Below are positions 1 through 8,302 of a DNA stretch of 64,000 nt, one piece after another. Location of the stretch: assembly GCA_016930695.1 (NCBI GenBank), contig JAFGGD010000030.1:244321-308320 (forward strand), written 5' to 3'. The first letter of the stretch is position 1. Every line of letters starts with the position of its first letter. The notes beneath the pieces are model-generated. The model saw only the letters and a program-made list of their open reading frames with translations. It was not told the origin of the DNA and ran no database searches. The position numbers and the translations under genes are program-made. The stretch comes from Candidatus Eisenbacteria bacterium. GTDB lineage: Bacteria > Orphanbacterota > Orphanbacteria > Orphanbacterales > Orphanbacteraceae.

Positions 1-282
1 GACGCCAAGAAGGCGGAACGCCAGCAGGAGATCGCCGCCAAACAGGCGGAATACGAGACCTTCGTGCAGTCCGTTTTCGGTCCCCAGGGGCGCGTGGCGG
101 AAAAGAACGGCGAGTTGGTGCGGCCGATCGTGGACAAGATCAACCTGGTGTTGCAGGTGATCGGCGACGACGAGGGCTTCACGATCGTGCTCGACGCCGC
201 CGTGGGCGGGATCGTCTACGCCGCCGACGGGCTCGATCTGACCGATCGGGTGCTCGAGGAACTGAACAAAGGCCTGGAGTAA
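1..282 (+). CDS. Skp/OmpH-family periplasmic chaperone, 3' part
   Basis: The reading frame is open from the first base, so the N-terminus lies outside the window. The visible 93 residues are a charged, Lys/Glu/Gln-rich helix followed by the compact C-terminal part of Skp/OmpH proteins (pattern like ...RPIVDKIN...G...VLDA...IVYA...LDLTDRVL...LN). Skp-type chaperones hold unfolded outer-membrane proteins in the periplasm on their way to BamA. The position directly before lpxD matches the common bamA-skp-lpxD order, which supports the call. The signal peptide cannot be seen. Confidence 0.8.
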   Translation, partial: DAKKAERQQEIAAKQAEYETFVQSVFGPQGRVAEKNGELVRPIVDKINLVLQVIGDDEGFTIVLDAAVGGIVYAADGLDLTDRVLEELNKGLE

Positions 283-343
283 AAGAGGGGGGCGGCCTCT
301 TCCGGCCGACACGCGCTAACTTCATCCGCATCAATCTTTTGGC

Positions 344-382
344 GTGGAGAGGGGGGGAAAATCTTCTTGACTCCCTCTCCAC
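344..382. repeat. Inverted repeat upstream of lpxD
   Basis: GTGGAGAGGG (344-353) and CCCTCTCCAC (373-382) are perfect inverted 10-mers. A flanking C-G pair (343/383) makes 11 bp, around a loop of about 19 nt. The right arm starts just after a TTGACT box, so the structure overlaps a candidate lpxD promoter. It could be the terminator of the preceding skp transcript or an operator. There is no clear U-tract, so I do not call a terminator. Confidence 0.45.
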
Positions 383-396
383 GACTCCTTTACCAT
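367..396 (+). promoter_or_regulatory. Candidate sigma70-type promoter for the lpxD operon
   Basis: TTGACT (367-372), an 18-bp spacer and TACCAT (391-396). The expected start of transcription is near 403, only about 3 nt before the lpxD ATG, so the message would be almost leaderless. No good Shine-Dalgarno sequence precedes that ATG, which fits. The -10 match is modest. Confidence 0.35.
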
Positions 397-405
397 CCCC
401 GAGTT

Positions 406-1458
406 ATGAAACTGTGTGAAATCGCGAAACGGATCGAGAGTGAGCTCGTCGGCGACGGCTCGATCGAGATCACGGGAGTCGCGGGCATTCGTGAAGCGAA
501 GGCCGGCGACATTACGTTTTTCGCCAATCCGCGTTACGAATCTTTCCTCCGGAGCACGGACGCCTCCGCCATCATCCTGAACCGGAACGGGGTGAGCGCC
601 GGCGAGGGGAAGGCTCTTCTGGTCTGTCCCAACCCGTATCTCGCCTTTCTCAAGGTGATCGAGCTGTTCGCGCCGCGCGACTACGAGAAGACCACCGGCG
701 TCCACCCGACCGCCGTGATCGGCCGGAACGTGGTCCTCGGCTCGCCCGTCACGGTCGGACCGCACGTGGTGATCGAGGACGACGCCGTCGTCGGCGACGG
801 CACGCGCATCCACCCGGGGGGCTACATCGGCTTCCGCGCGCGGATCGGACGAAACTGCCTGATCTATCCCAACGTGTCGATCCGCGAGGACACGGTGATC
901 GGCGACCGTGTGATCATCCACTGCGGCGCCGTGATCGGGAGCGACGGCTTCGGTTTCACCAAGAACGGACTGGCGCACATGAAGATCCCCCAGATCGGCC
1001 GGGTGGAGATCCAGGACGACGTGGAGATCGGCGCCAACACCACCATCGACCGCGCCACCGTGGGCACCACGCTGATCAAACGGGGGACCAAGATCGACAA
1101 CCTGGTCCAGATCGCCCACAACGCCGTGATCGGCGAAGACAGCATCCTCGTCGCCCAGGTGGGCGTTTCGGGGAGCACCGAAGTCGGCAACAACGTGACC
1201 CTGGCCGGGCAGGCCGGCGTCGTGGGCCACATTAAAATCGGCGACAACGTCAAGGTCGGAGCCCAGGCGGGCGTCACCAAATCGATCCCGGCGGGCACCT
1301 CCGTCTCCGGGTATCCCGCCCGCGAACACAGCCTCTCCCGTCGGATCTACGCGGGGATTCAGCGCATCCCCGACCTGCTCCGGAAGGTTGCGTCGCTGGA
1401 GCGGCGTATCGCCGCCCTGGAAAACCGGGACGCGCCGCCTCCCGACACCGGGCGCTAG
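406..1458 (+). CDS. lpxD: UDP-3-O-acylglucosamine N-acyltransferase LpxD
   Basis: Adds the second 3-hydroxyacyl chain from acyl-ACP to UDP-3-O-acyl-glucosamine in lipid A synthesis (cytosol). About 350 residues, the normal LpxD length. An N-terminal uridine-binding domain (about residues 1-100) is followed by a long left-handed beta-helix of hexapeptide repeats from about residue 105. The catalytic His lies in the motif QIAHN at residue 238, matching E. coli His239. The short C-terminal helix ends in a charged tail. I chose the ATG at 406; an in-frame TTG at 367 would add 13 residues of no recognisable kind and would overlap the promoter-like box. lpxC-fabZ begins 11 bp downstream, so the two are co-transcribed. 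Confidence 0.95.
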   Translation: MKLCEIAKRIESELVGDGSIEITGVAGIREAKAGDITFFANPRYESFLRSTDASAIILNRNGVSAGEGKALLVCPNPYLAFLKVIELFAPRDYEKTTGVHPTAVIGRNVVLGSPVTVGPHVVIEDDAVVGDGTRIHPGGYIGFRARIGRNCLIYPNVSIREDTVIGDRVIIHCGAVIGSDGFGFTKNGLAHMKIPQIGRVEIQDDVEIGANTTIDRATVGTTLIKRGTKIDNLVQIAHNAVIGEDSILVAQVGVSGSTEVGNNVTLAGQAGVVGHIKIGDNVKVGAQAGVTKSIPAGTSVSGYPAREHSLSRRIYAGIQRIPDLLRKVASLERRIAALENRDAPPPDTGR

Positions 1459-1469
1459 GAGAAATCCCC

Positions 1470-2795
1470 ATGTCTCGGATCAGACAAAAAACGATCGCTC
1501 GTGAAGTATTTACGGAAGGCGTGGGCCTGCACACCGGCGAGAAGGTGCGCATGGCTTTCAAGCCGGCGCCGGAGAACACCGGCATCCGTTTCGTCCGCAC
1601 CGACGGGAACCGCCGGATCGAGATTCTCGCCGACATCACCACCACCGTGGACAGCGAGGGAAGTTCCCGCCGGACGATCCTGGAGAAAAACGGCGTCCGG
1701 GTCAGCACGGTGGAGCACGTGCTCGCCGCCGTGGCGGGCCTCGGCATCGACAATCTCTGGATCGAGCTGGACGCCGAGGAGCCCGCCGAGCCGGACGGAA
1801 GCGCGCTCCCCTTCGTGAGGCTGCTCGAGAAGGCGGGAACGGAGGAGCAGGAGGCGGAGCGCTTCTATCTGCGCGTGGACCGCCCCATCGCGCTCCAGGA
1901 GAACGGGATCGAGTTGGTGGCGCTTCCCCACGACGGGTTCCGGATCAGCTTCACCATCCAGTACGACAACCCCCTCATCGGCACGCAGCACGTCACCTTC
2001 GACATCGACGAGGACTCCTTCGTCCGCGAGGTGGCGCCGGCCCGAACCTTCGCGCTGCAGAACGAGGTGGACCGCCTCCGGGAGATGGGACTGATCAAGG
2101 GGGGAAGCTATTCCAACGCCATCGTCGTCGAGAACGGCAAAGTGGAGAGCGAGGAACGGCTCCGCTTCGAAGACGAGTTCGTGCGGCACAAGGTGCTGGA
2201 CCTCCTCGGGGACCTGTTTCTGGTCGGCATGCCTCTCAAGGGGCACATCATGGCGTATAAATCGGGCCACTCGGCGAACGTGAAGCTCGCCCGCTTGCTC
2301 CGCCGTTACGCCGAGGAGAAGCACGGGCCCACCCTCAAGCTGCGCCACGAAACGCTGAGCGCCACCAACGTGGACATCAATTTCATCATGAAGATCATGC
2401 CCCATCGCTATCCTTTCCTGCTGGTGGATCGGATCACCGAACTCACGGAGAAGCGGGTGGTGGGGATCAAGAACGTGACCATCAACGAGCCCTTCTTCAT
2501 CGGGCATTTCCCCGGCCACCCGATCATGCCCGCGGTCCTCATCATCGAGGCGATGGCCCAAACCGGCGGGATCCTGCTGCTCAGCTCCGTCGACAACCCG
2601 GAGCACAAGCTGGTTTACTTCATGGGTATCGACGACGCCAAGTTCCGCAAACCGGTGCTCCCCGGCGACACGCTCCGGTTCGAACTCGAGCTGATCCGCC
2701 TCAAGACCCGAACCTGCAAGATGCGGGGGAGGGCTTACGTGGGCGACGACCTTGTCGCCGGCGCCGACCTGCTCTCCATGATCGTCGACCGTTAG
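1470..2795 (+). CDS. lpxC-fabZ: Bifunctional LpxC deacetylase / FabZ dehydratase
   Basis: One 441-residue protein carries two enzymes. Residues 1 to about 290 are LpxC, the zinc-dependent UDP-3-O-acyl-GlcNAc deacetylase that commits sugar to lipid A; the zinc-site motif STVEHV (His near 83) and the later YKSGHS motif are present. Residues from about 297 are FabZ, the 3-hydroxyacyl-ACP dehydratase of fatty acid elongation, with MPHRYPFLLVDR (catalytic His near 312) and GHFPGHP...IEAMAQ (catalytic Glu near 359). This fusion is known from Bacteroidetes, Chlorobi and related phyla. Joining the two ties the competing uses of 3-hydroxyacyl-ACP together. It lies between lpxD and lpxA, where FabZ alone sits in E. 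coli. Confidence 0.95.
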   Translation: MSRIRQKTIAREVFTEGVGLHTGEKVRMAFKPAPENTGIRFVRTDGNRRIEILADITTTVDSEGSSRRTILEKNGVRVSTVEHVLAAVAGLGIDNLWIELDAEEPAEPDGSALPFVRLLEKAGTEEQEAERFYLRVDRPIALQENGIELVALPHDGFRISFTIQYDNPLIGTQHVTFDIDEDSFVREVAPARTFALQNEVDRLREMGLIKGGSYSNAIVVENGKVESEERLRFEDEFVRHKVLDLLGDLFLVGMPLKGHIMAYKSGHSANVKLARLLRRYAEEKHGPTLKLRHETLSATNVDINFIMKIMPHRYPFLLVDRITELTEKRVVGIKNVTINEPFFIGHFPGHPIMPAVLIIEAMAQTGGILLLSSVDNPEHKLVYFMGIDDAKFRKPVLPGDTLRFELELIRLKTRTCKMRGRAYVGDDLVAGADLLSMIVDR

Positions 2796-2818
2796 GGACG
2801 GGGCGGAAGGAAAGAGGT

Positions 2819-3613
2819 ATGACCCCCGAACCGGATGCCCCGAGGGGCGGGATTCACCCCAGCGCGATTATCGAGCCGGGCGCCCGGCTCGGCCGGGACG
2901 TGTCCGTCGGTCCCTGCGCGTGGATCGGTCCCAAGGCGACCATCGGCGATCGCACGCGGATCGGCGCCCATGTCGTGGTGGAGGGGTGGACCGACGTGGG
3001 CGCGGACTGCATCATCCACCACGGCGCGGTGGTCGGCGCCGAACCTCAGGACCTCAAATATCGCAACGAGCCGAGCCGGGTGATCATCGGCGACGGGAAC
3101 ACGATCCGCGAGTTCGTCACCATCCACAGGGGGACCCTGGCGGGGGAGGAGACGCGGATCGGCGACGGCAACCTACTGATGGCCTACGTGCACATCGCTC
3201 ACAACTGCCGTCTCGGAAACCACACGATCCTGGCGAACGCCGTCAACCTGGCCGGCCACGTGATCATCGAGGACTACGCCCGCGTGGGAGGCGTGACGCC
3301 GGTCCACCAGTTCGTCCGGATCGGCGCCTACGCTTTCATCGGAGGCGGCTCGCGGGCGGCGCAGGACGTGCCCCCCTTCTTCCTGGCGGCGGGCAACCCG
3401 ATCCGCATGATCGGCGTCAACGTAATCGGCCTCCGCCGCGCCGGTTTTTCCGCCGAGGCTCGGCTGATTCTGCAACGGGCCTACAAGATCCTCTACCGCT
3501 CCAAGCGGAACACGACCCAGGCGCTGGCCGCGATCCGGGAGACCCTGCCCGCGACGCCGGAGATCGAGCGGCTCGTCGCGTTCATCGATTCCTCGGAGCG
3601 GGGGATCTCCTGA
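2819..3613 (+). CDS. lpxA: UDP-N-acetylglucosamine O-acyltransferase LpxA
   Basis: First enzyme of lipid A synthesis: moves a 3-hydroxyacyl chain from ACP to the 3-OH of UDP-GlcNAc, or to a 3-amino group if the substrate is UDP-GlcNAc3N. 264 residues, normal length. Hexapeptide repeats fill residues 10-190; a HIAHNC motif at about 125-130 holds the catalytic His. The C-terminal helical domain has the family pattern GLRRAGFS...I..AYKILYRS. ATG start 23 bp after the lpxC-fabZ stop, preceded by AAAGAGG. The next gene is a sugar dehydrogenase, which bears on whether the product has an ester or an amide at C3. Confidence 0.95.
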   Translation: MTPEPDAPRGGIHPSAIIEPGARLGRDVSVGPCAWIGPKATIGDRTRIGAHVVVEGWTDVGADCIIHHGAVVGAEPQDLKYRNEPSRVIIGDGNTIREFVTIHRGTLAGEETRIGDGNLLMAYVHIAHNCRLGNHTILANAVNLAGHVIIEDYARVGGVTPVHQFVRIGAYAFIGGGSRAAQDVPPFFLAAGNPIRMIGVNVIGLRRAGFSAEARLILQRAYKILYRSKRNTTQALAAIRETLPATPEIERLVAFIDSSERGIS

Positions 3614-3634
3614 CGCCCCGAGAAACGGAGACCC

Positions 3635-4612
3635 ATGGAACCGGTACGCATCGGAGTGATCGGCGTCGGCGCCTGGGGGCGGAACCACGCCCGGGTTTTC
3701 CAGGCGGCGCCGGAGGCGGAGTTCGTCGGCGTTTTCGACGAAGACGCGGCGCGGGCGCGGGAGGGGGCGGAGCGCTTCGGCTGCCGCGCCTTCCCGGACG
3801 CGGGGTCGCTCCTCGCGGAAGTGGAAGCGGTGACGGTGGCGGCGCCCACCACGGCGCACCATTCCCTCACCCTTCAAGCGATTCGGAAGGGAGTCCACGT
3901 TCTCGTCGAGAAGCCGATCGCCCGCACCGTGGAGGAGGCGGAGGAGATGGGCCGGGCGGCGCGCGAAGCCGGCCTCGTCCTCGCCGTGGGCCATCTGGAG
4001 CGCTTCAACCCGGCGGTGGAGGCGCTCCTCGCCGAAGAACGCGATCCCCGCTTCCTCGAGATCCACCGTCTCTCCCCCTTCGACGTCCGCGGCCTGGACG
4101 TTTCGGTCGTTCTCGACCTGATGATCCACGACATCGATATTCTTCTCCGGCTCGTTCGTTCTCCCATCGCCTCCCTGGACGCGGTGGGCGTGCCGGTTCT
4201 CTCCCGGGCGATCGATATCGCCAACGCGCGGATCCGCTTCGAAAACGGATGCGTCGCCAACCTGACGGCGAGCCGGATCTCGCTGCAGAAGACCCGCAAG
4301 ATCCGGATCTTCGAGAGGGACCGCTACATCTCGCTCAGCTACACCGACCAGACGGTCACCGTCTACCGGCGGGTCGGCGAGATTCCCTCTCCGGACCGGC
4401 TCACGCCGGACTCCTTCGCCAAGCTGGTCCGCCGGGAACAGCCGGCGGTGGAGAAGGGGGAGCCGCTCCGGAACGAGCTCACGCATTTCCTGCGGGCGGT
4501 GCGCGGCGAAGAGGGGGCGAGACGGGTCACCGCCCGCGAGGGAACAGAGGCGCTGGACACGGCGCTCCGGGTTCTCGCCTCGATGGACGGGGACCGTGAC
4601 GGGGCCCGGTGA
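3635..4612 (+). CDS. Gfo/Idh/MocA-family sugar oxidoreductase (GnnA-like candidate)
   Basis: NAD(P)-dependent dehydrogenase of 325 residues. The Rossmann N-terminus shows GVIGVGAWGRNHAR; VEKPIA at about 92-97 is the family EKP motif, followed by GHLERFNP, and a DLMIHDIDI motif holds the likely catalytic His. It sits directly between lpxA and lpxB. In Acidithiobacillus and Leptospira the enzyme at this position, GnnA, oxidises UDP-GlcNAc at C3 so that the aminotransferase GnnB can make UDP-GlcNAc3N for amide-linked lipid A. No GnnB lies next to it here, so that role is inference from position; a DegT aminotransferase occurs at 48096. Confidence 0.8.
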   Translation: MEPVRIGVIGVGAWGRNHARVFQAAPEAEFVGVFDEDAARAREGAERFGCRAFPDAGSLLAEVEAVTVAAPTTAHHSLTLQAIRKGVHVLVEKPIARTVEEAEEMGRAAREAGLVLAVGHLERFNPAVEALLAEERDPRFLEIHRLSPFDVRGLDVSVVLDLMIHDIDILLRLVRSPIASLDAVGVPVLSRAIDIANARIRFENGCVANLTASRISLQKTRKIRIFERDRYISLSYTDQTVTVYRRVGEIPSPDRLTPDSFAKLVRREQPAVEKGEPLRNELTHFLRAVRGEEGARRVTAREGTEALDTALRVLASMDGDRDGAR

Positions 4613-5219
4613 GCGCCCGGCCGCGCCGCCGCTCCGCGAGGGAGCGCGCGCGGCGGGCCGCTGGCTCTACCGACACCGGAGCCTGACGCCGCTTCCTCTC
4701 GTTCTTCTGCTCCTCCTCTTCGCGCGGCCGAGCGCGCCCTCCCTCGCCTTCGGCCTCCCACCGGTCCTTCTCGGCGAAACGATCCGCCTCGCCGCGCTTC
4801 GCCACATCGGCGGCGCCTCCCGCTCCACGCGAATGGGGGCGGAACGCCTCGTCGACACCGGCCCCTACGCATGGGTCCGGAATCCGCTCTACGCGGGGAA
4901 CCTCTTTTTGAGCGCCGGGCTCGCGGTCTGCTCCGGCGTGGTATGGCTGCCGCCCCTGCTGCTCCTCCTCTTCGTCCTCCAGTACGGCCCGATCATCGCC
5001 GCCGAGGAGGAAGAGATGGCGCGCCGCTTCCCCGAGGAGTGGCCCGCCTACGCGCGCCGCGTTCCCCGCATTCTGCCCGGGCGACCGCGGGTCGGCGGCC
5101 GGGGGGAGCCGTCCGGCTGGACGCAAGCGATCCGCACCGAGCGCCGCTCCCTCACGAGCGTCGCGCTCCTTCTCGGCTTTCTGATCTTTCGTCTGATTCA
5201 AGGGAGGGCCGCGTCATGA
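4596..5219 (+). CDS. Isoprenylcysteine carboxylmethyltransferase-like integral membrane protein
   Basis: 207 residues with several hydrophobic segments (about 27-42, 45-65, 96-130). The C-terminal half has the pattern TGPYAWVRNPLYAGN...EEEEMARRFPEEW..Y..RVPR, typical of the ICMT/PEMT (phospholipid or prenylcysteine methyltransferase) fold that uses S-adenosylmethionine. The GTG start overlaps the end of the previous gene by 17 bp, and the stop overlaps the lpxB ATG, so it is translationally coupled inside the lipid A operon. The acceptor substrate is unknown; a lipid is likely from the context. Not a usual member of lpx operons. Confidence 0.75.
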   Translation: MTGPGERPAAPPLREGARAAGRWLYRHRSLTPLPLVLLLLLFARPSAPSLAFGLPPVLLGETIRLAALRHIGGASRSTRMGAERLVDTGPYAWVRNPLYAGNLFLSAGLAVCSGVVWLPPLLLLLFVLQYGPIIAAEEEEMARRFPEEWPAYARRVPRILPGRPRVGGRGEPSGWTQAIRTERRSLTSVALLLGFLIFRLIQGRAAS

Positions 5220-6397
5220 GAAAGAACCTCCTTCTCGTCGCCGGAGAAGCCTCCGGCGATCTGTATGGCGCCGCCCTCGCCCGGGAGATCCGGCGGCTCG
5301 ACCCGTCGGTTCTTCTGTGGGGTTGCGGAGGGGACCGGATGGCGGCGGAGGGGGTGGAAATCATCTATCCGATCCGCGAATTTTCGGTGCTCGGCTTCTC
5401 CGAGGTGGTGGGACGGATTCCCTTTTTCCTCGGCGCGCTCCGCCGGATGGGAAGGATGATCGAGGAGAGGCGCCCGGCGGCGGCGGTCCCCATCGATTTT
5501 CCCGGTTTCAACATGCGGCTCGCCGCGCGCTCCGTCCGGGCCGGCGTCCCCGTGGCCTATTATGTCAGCCCTCAAGTTTGGGCGTGGGGACGGGGGCGGG
5601 TGGCGCGTCTCCGGCGCCTCGTCCGGGAGATGCTCGTCATCCTTCCCTTCGAGGAGGATTTTTTCCTCGATGCGGGGGTTCCGGTCCGCTTCACCGGACA
5701 CCCGCTCGTCGATCTGGCGCGGCCGGTCGAGGAGGAGGACGACTTCCGCCGGAGGATCGGCGCCGCGGAGGGGGAGCGCGTCGTCGGGCTCTTCCCCGGG
5801 AGCAGGCGCCAGGAGGTGTCGGCGCTCCTGCCGGCGATGGCGGAGACGGCGCGCCGCCTCCGGGAGGAGGGATTCCCGGTCCGGCCGGTGATCGGCGCGG
5901 CACCCACCCTGGAAGACGATGTCTATCGGGACGCGCTCGGCGGCGAAGGTCCGCTTCTCCTCCGGGACCGCTCCTACGATCTTCTCCGCGCCTCCGCGTT
6001 CGCCTTCGTCGCCTCCGGCACGATGACCGTCGAGGCGGCGGTTCTGGGGACGCCGATGGCGATCCTCTACCGCGTGAGCGCCCTCTCCTATGCGATCGGC
6101 CGGGCGCTCGTGCGTGTTCCCCACGTGGGGATGGTGAACCTTCTCGCCGCCTACGCGGAGGGTGGGTGGACGCCGGCCCGGGGGGGCGATTCGGGCGAAA
6201 GAGTCGCCCCCGAATTCCTGCAGGGGGACGCCGAGCCGGAGAAACTCCTCCCCGTGGCGCGGGAGTGGCTCAGGAAACCGGAGGAGCTCGCCGCGATCCG
6301 GGAGCGTTTGCGTGCGGTGCACGCCGTCCTCGGCGGAGGCGGGGCGAGCGCCCGCGCGGCGGAAGCGGTGCTGAGGATCGCGGGGGAGAAGTGGTGA
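5216..6397 (+). CDS. lpxB: Lipid-A-disaccharide synthase LpxB
   Basis: GT19 glycosyltransferase that joins UDP-2,3-diacyl-GlcN to lipid X to form the beta-1,6 disaccharide at the inner membrane. 393 residues, normal length. Family motifs: VAGEASGDLYGA near the N-terminus, PIDFPGFNMRLA, YYVSPQVWAWG, FPGSRRQEV and VASGTMTVEAA. The ATG at 5216 overlaps the stop of the preceding methyltransferase (ATGA); the open frame extends further upstream but would only shadow that gene. The stop overlaps the GTG of the DUF374 gene. Confidence 0.95.
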   Translation: MRKNLLLVAGEASGDLYGAALAREIRRLDPSVLLWGCGGDRMAAEGVEIIYPIREFSVLGFSEVVGRIPFFLGALRRMGRMIEERRPAAAVPIDFPGFNMRLAARSVRAGVPVAYYVSPQVWAWGRGRVARLRRLVREMLVILPFEEDFFLDAGVPVRFTGHPLVDLARPVEEEDDFRRRIGAAEGERVVGLFPGSRRQEVSALLPAMAETARRLREEGFPVRPVIGAAPTLEDDVYRDALGGEGPLLLRDRSYDLLRASAFAFVASGTMTVEAAVLGTPMAILYRVSALSYAIGRALVRVPHVGMVNLLAAYAEGGWTPARGGDSGERVAPEFLQGDAEPEKLLPVAREWLRKPEELAAIRERLRAVHAVLGGGGASARAAEAVLRIAGEKW

Positions 6398-7065
6398 AAG
6401 GGATCGGGAACGAAATCCTCTTCCGTCTCGCGATCGGGCTCGGACCGCTCTTGATCCGGCTTTTGGGGCGGACATGGAGAATCACCTTCCACGGCGTGCC
6501 GGAGGAGGAGGTCCTGCGGATCGCGGGGGGACCGGTGATCCATTCTTTCTGGCACGGCCGCCTTCTCGCACTCGTCTACACGCATCGGAACCGCGGAATC
6601 CGTATCCTGATCAGCCGCCACAGAGATGGGGAGATCATCACGCGGATCACGGAACGACTCGGCTTTCGTTCGGTGCGCGGTTCCACCGGCCCGGGGAAGG
6701 GAGGGGTTCGGGCGATTCTGGAGATGGCGAAACGGGGCCGAGCCGGAGACGACCTGGCGATCACGCCGGACGGTCCGCGGGGGCCTCGGGAGAAGGCGCA
6801 GGCGGGAATCGTGCTGATCGCCCAGCGATCGGGGGTGCCGATCCTCCCCATGTCGACCGCCGCGGATCGCGGCCGTTTCCTCCGCTCCTGGGATCTTTTC
6901 CTGGTTCCAGCCCCCTTCGCCCGCGTGGCCGTCGTTCTGGGCGAACCGATCCGCGTCCCGCCGGAGCTCTCTCCGGAGGAGTCGGAGGCCTATCGGGTAA
7001 GGATCGAGGAGGCGCTCACTCGCGTCCGCGAGGAGGCGGATAGGGTGTGCGGGAAATCGAAATAA
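6394..7065 (+). CDS. DUF374 (LpxL/PlsC-like) acyltransferase
   Basis: 223 residues from GTG 6394, overlapping the lpxB stop. The family signature SRHRDGE and the downstream TPDGPRGPREKAQ...A..SGVPILP are clear; the fold is that of lysophospholipid acyltransferases. Homologues commonly sit beside waaA or lpxK. Here it stands between lpxB and waaA, so a late acyltransfer to the lipid A precursor is plausible (inference). A hydrophobic N-terminal stretch suggests membrane association. A GTG at 6391 is an equally possible start. Confidence 0.8.
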   Translation: MKGIGNEILFRLAIGLGPLLIRLLGRTWRITFHGVPEEEVLRIAGGPVIHSFWHGRLLALVYTHRNRGIRILISRHRDGEIITRITERLGFRSVRGSTGPGKGGVRAILEMAKRGRAGDDLAITPDGPRGPREKAQAGIVLIAQRSGVPILPMSTAADRGRFLRSWDLFLVPAPFARVAVVLGEPIRVPPELSPEESEAYRVRIEEALTRVREEADRVCGKSK

Positions 7066-7066
7066 C

Positions 7067-8302
7067 ATGAGCGAAGGCCTGTATCGAATTGGCGCGAAGG
7101 CGATTGAAGTTATATCGCCTCTTCTCCTCCCCCTCTGGGTGCGTGACCGAGGGGAGAGGGAGGAACGCCTCGGCCGTTGGGGCGACCGGATCCCCGGCGG
7201 GGTGGTCTGGATGCACGCCGCCTCGGCGGGAGAGACCGAAGGAGCGGAACCGATCGCGAGGGAGATTCGACGCGCCGCGCCGGAAGCGCCGATCCTGATC
7301 ACATCGATGACCCGCGCGGGAAGGCGGCGCGCCGGCGGAATCGAGGGGATCCACGGCCGCTTCGTTCCGGTCGACACGGAGGGGGCGGTTCGGCGGGCGC
7401 TGGAGGCGACGCGCCCTCGCCTCCTCCTTCTGATCGAGACGGAGATCTGGCCGAATCTCATCCGAGTCGCGACGGAGAACGGCGTCCCGGTCGCCCTCGC
7501 CAATGGGCGCATTTCCCGGCCCGCCTTCCGGCGGATGCGGGCCGCGCGCCCTCTCTATCGCGCGGCGCTCGGACGGATCCGCCTCTTCGGCGTTCAGAGG
7601 GAGACGGACCGGGAGCGCTTTCTCCGCCTCGGTGCGCCCGAGGACCGTCTCTTCGTTCACGGAAACACCAAGATGGACACCGATCCGCCCGACCCGCCCG
7701 ATCCCGGCGTGCGCGGCGGTCCGGAAGAGAGATGGGTCGTCTTCGGTTCCGTTCGGGACGGCGAGGAAGAGGCGGTCCTGGGTGCGATTCGTGCGCTTCT
7801 CGCCCGCGACGACAGGATCCGCGTGGCGGTCGCGCCGCGCCACCCGGACGAGTCGCGCCCCTATCGGCGCGCGACGGAGATCCCCTGGCGCCTCTGGAGC
7901 GAAAAGCCGGGAGCGGGGGCGCGCGCGATCCTGATCGACACGGTGGGGGATCTGCTCTCCTTCTACGGAATCGCGGACGTCGCCTTCGTCGGCGGCTCCC
8001 TCTCCCGGCACGGCGGACACAACCCGATCGAGCCGGCCCGCTTCGGTGTTCCCGTTCTTATCGGCCCGCACAGGGAGAACTGCGCCGAGGCGGCGAATCT
8101 CCTTCTCGACGCGGGGGGGGCGCGGGAGATCCGGAGCGGGGAGGAGCTGGCGATCGCCGCCGCCGCCTGGCTGGATGACCCGGAAGAGCGCGCCCGCCGC
8201 GGACGGGCGGCGAGGGGCGCGGTGGAGGCGAACCGGGGAGCCGCCGCGGCGCTTGTCCGGCGGCTCGTCCAAGAGGGGCTCCTGGGAAGGGGGGAAGGAT
8301 GA
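7067..8302 (+). CDS. waaA: 3-deoxy-D-manno-octulosonic acid (Kdo) transferase
   Basis: GT30 enzyme that adds Kdo from CMP-Kdo to lipid IVA at the cytoplasmic face of the inner membrane. 411 residues. Motifs: hydrophobic N-terminal anchor (VISPLLLPLW), WMHAASAGETEGA with the catalytic Glu region, IETEIWPNLI, SRPAFRRMR, FVGGSLSRHGGHNPIEPA and IGPHRENCAEA. It begins 2 bp after the DUF374 stop and overlaps lpxK by 4 bp. Whether it transfers one Kdo or more cannot be read from the sequence. Confidence 0.95.
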   Translation: MSEGLYRIGAKAIEVISPLLLPLWVRDRGEREERLGRWGDRIPGGVVWMHAASAGETEGAEPIAREIRRAAPEAPILITSMTRAGRRRAGGIEGIHGRFVPVDTEGAVRRALEATRPRLLLLIETEIWPNLIRVATENGVPVALANGRISRPAFRRMRAARPLYRAALGRIRLFGVQRETDRERFLRLGAPEDRLFVHGNTKMDTDPPDPPDPGVRGGPEERWVVFGSVRDGEEEAVLGAIRALLARDDRIRVAVAPRHPDESRPYRRATEIPWRLWSEKPGAGARAILIDTVGDLLSFYGIADVAFVGGSLSRHGGHNPIEPARFGVPVLIGPHRENCAEAANLLLDAGGAREIRSGEELAIAAAAWLDDPEERARRGRAARGAVEANRGAAAALVRRLVQEGLLGRGEG

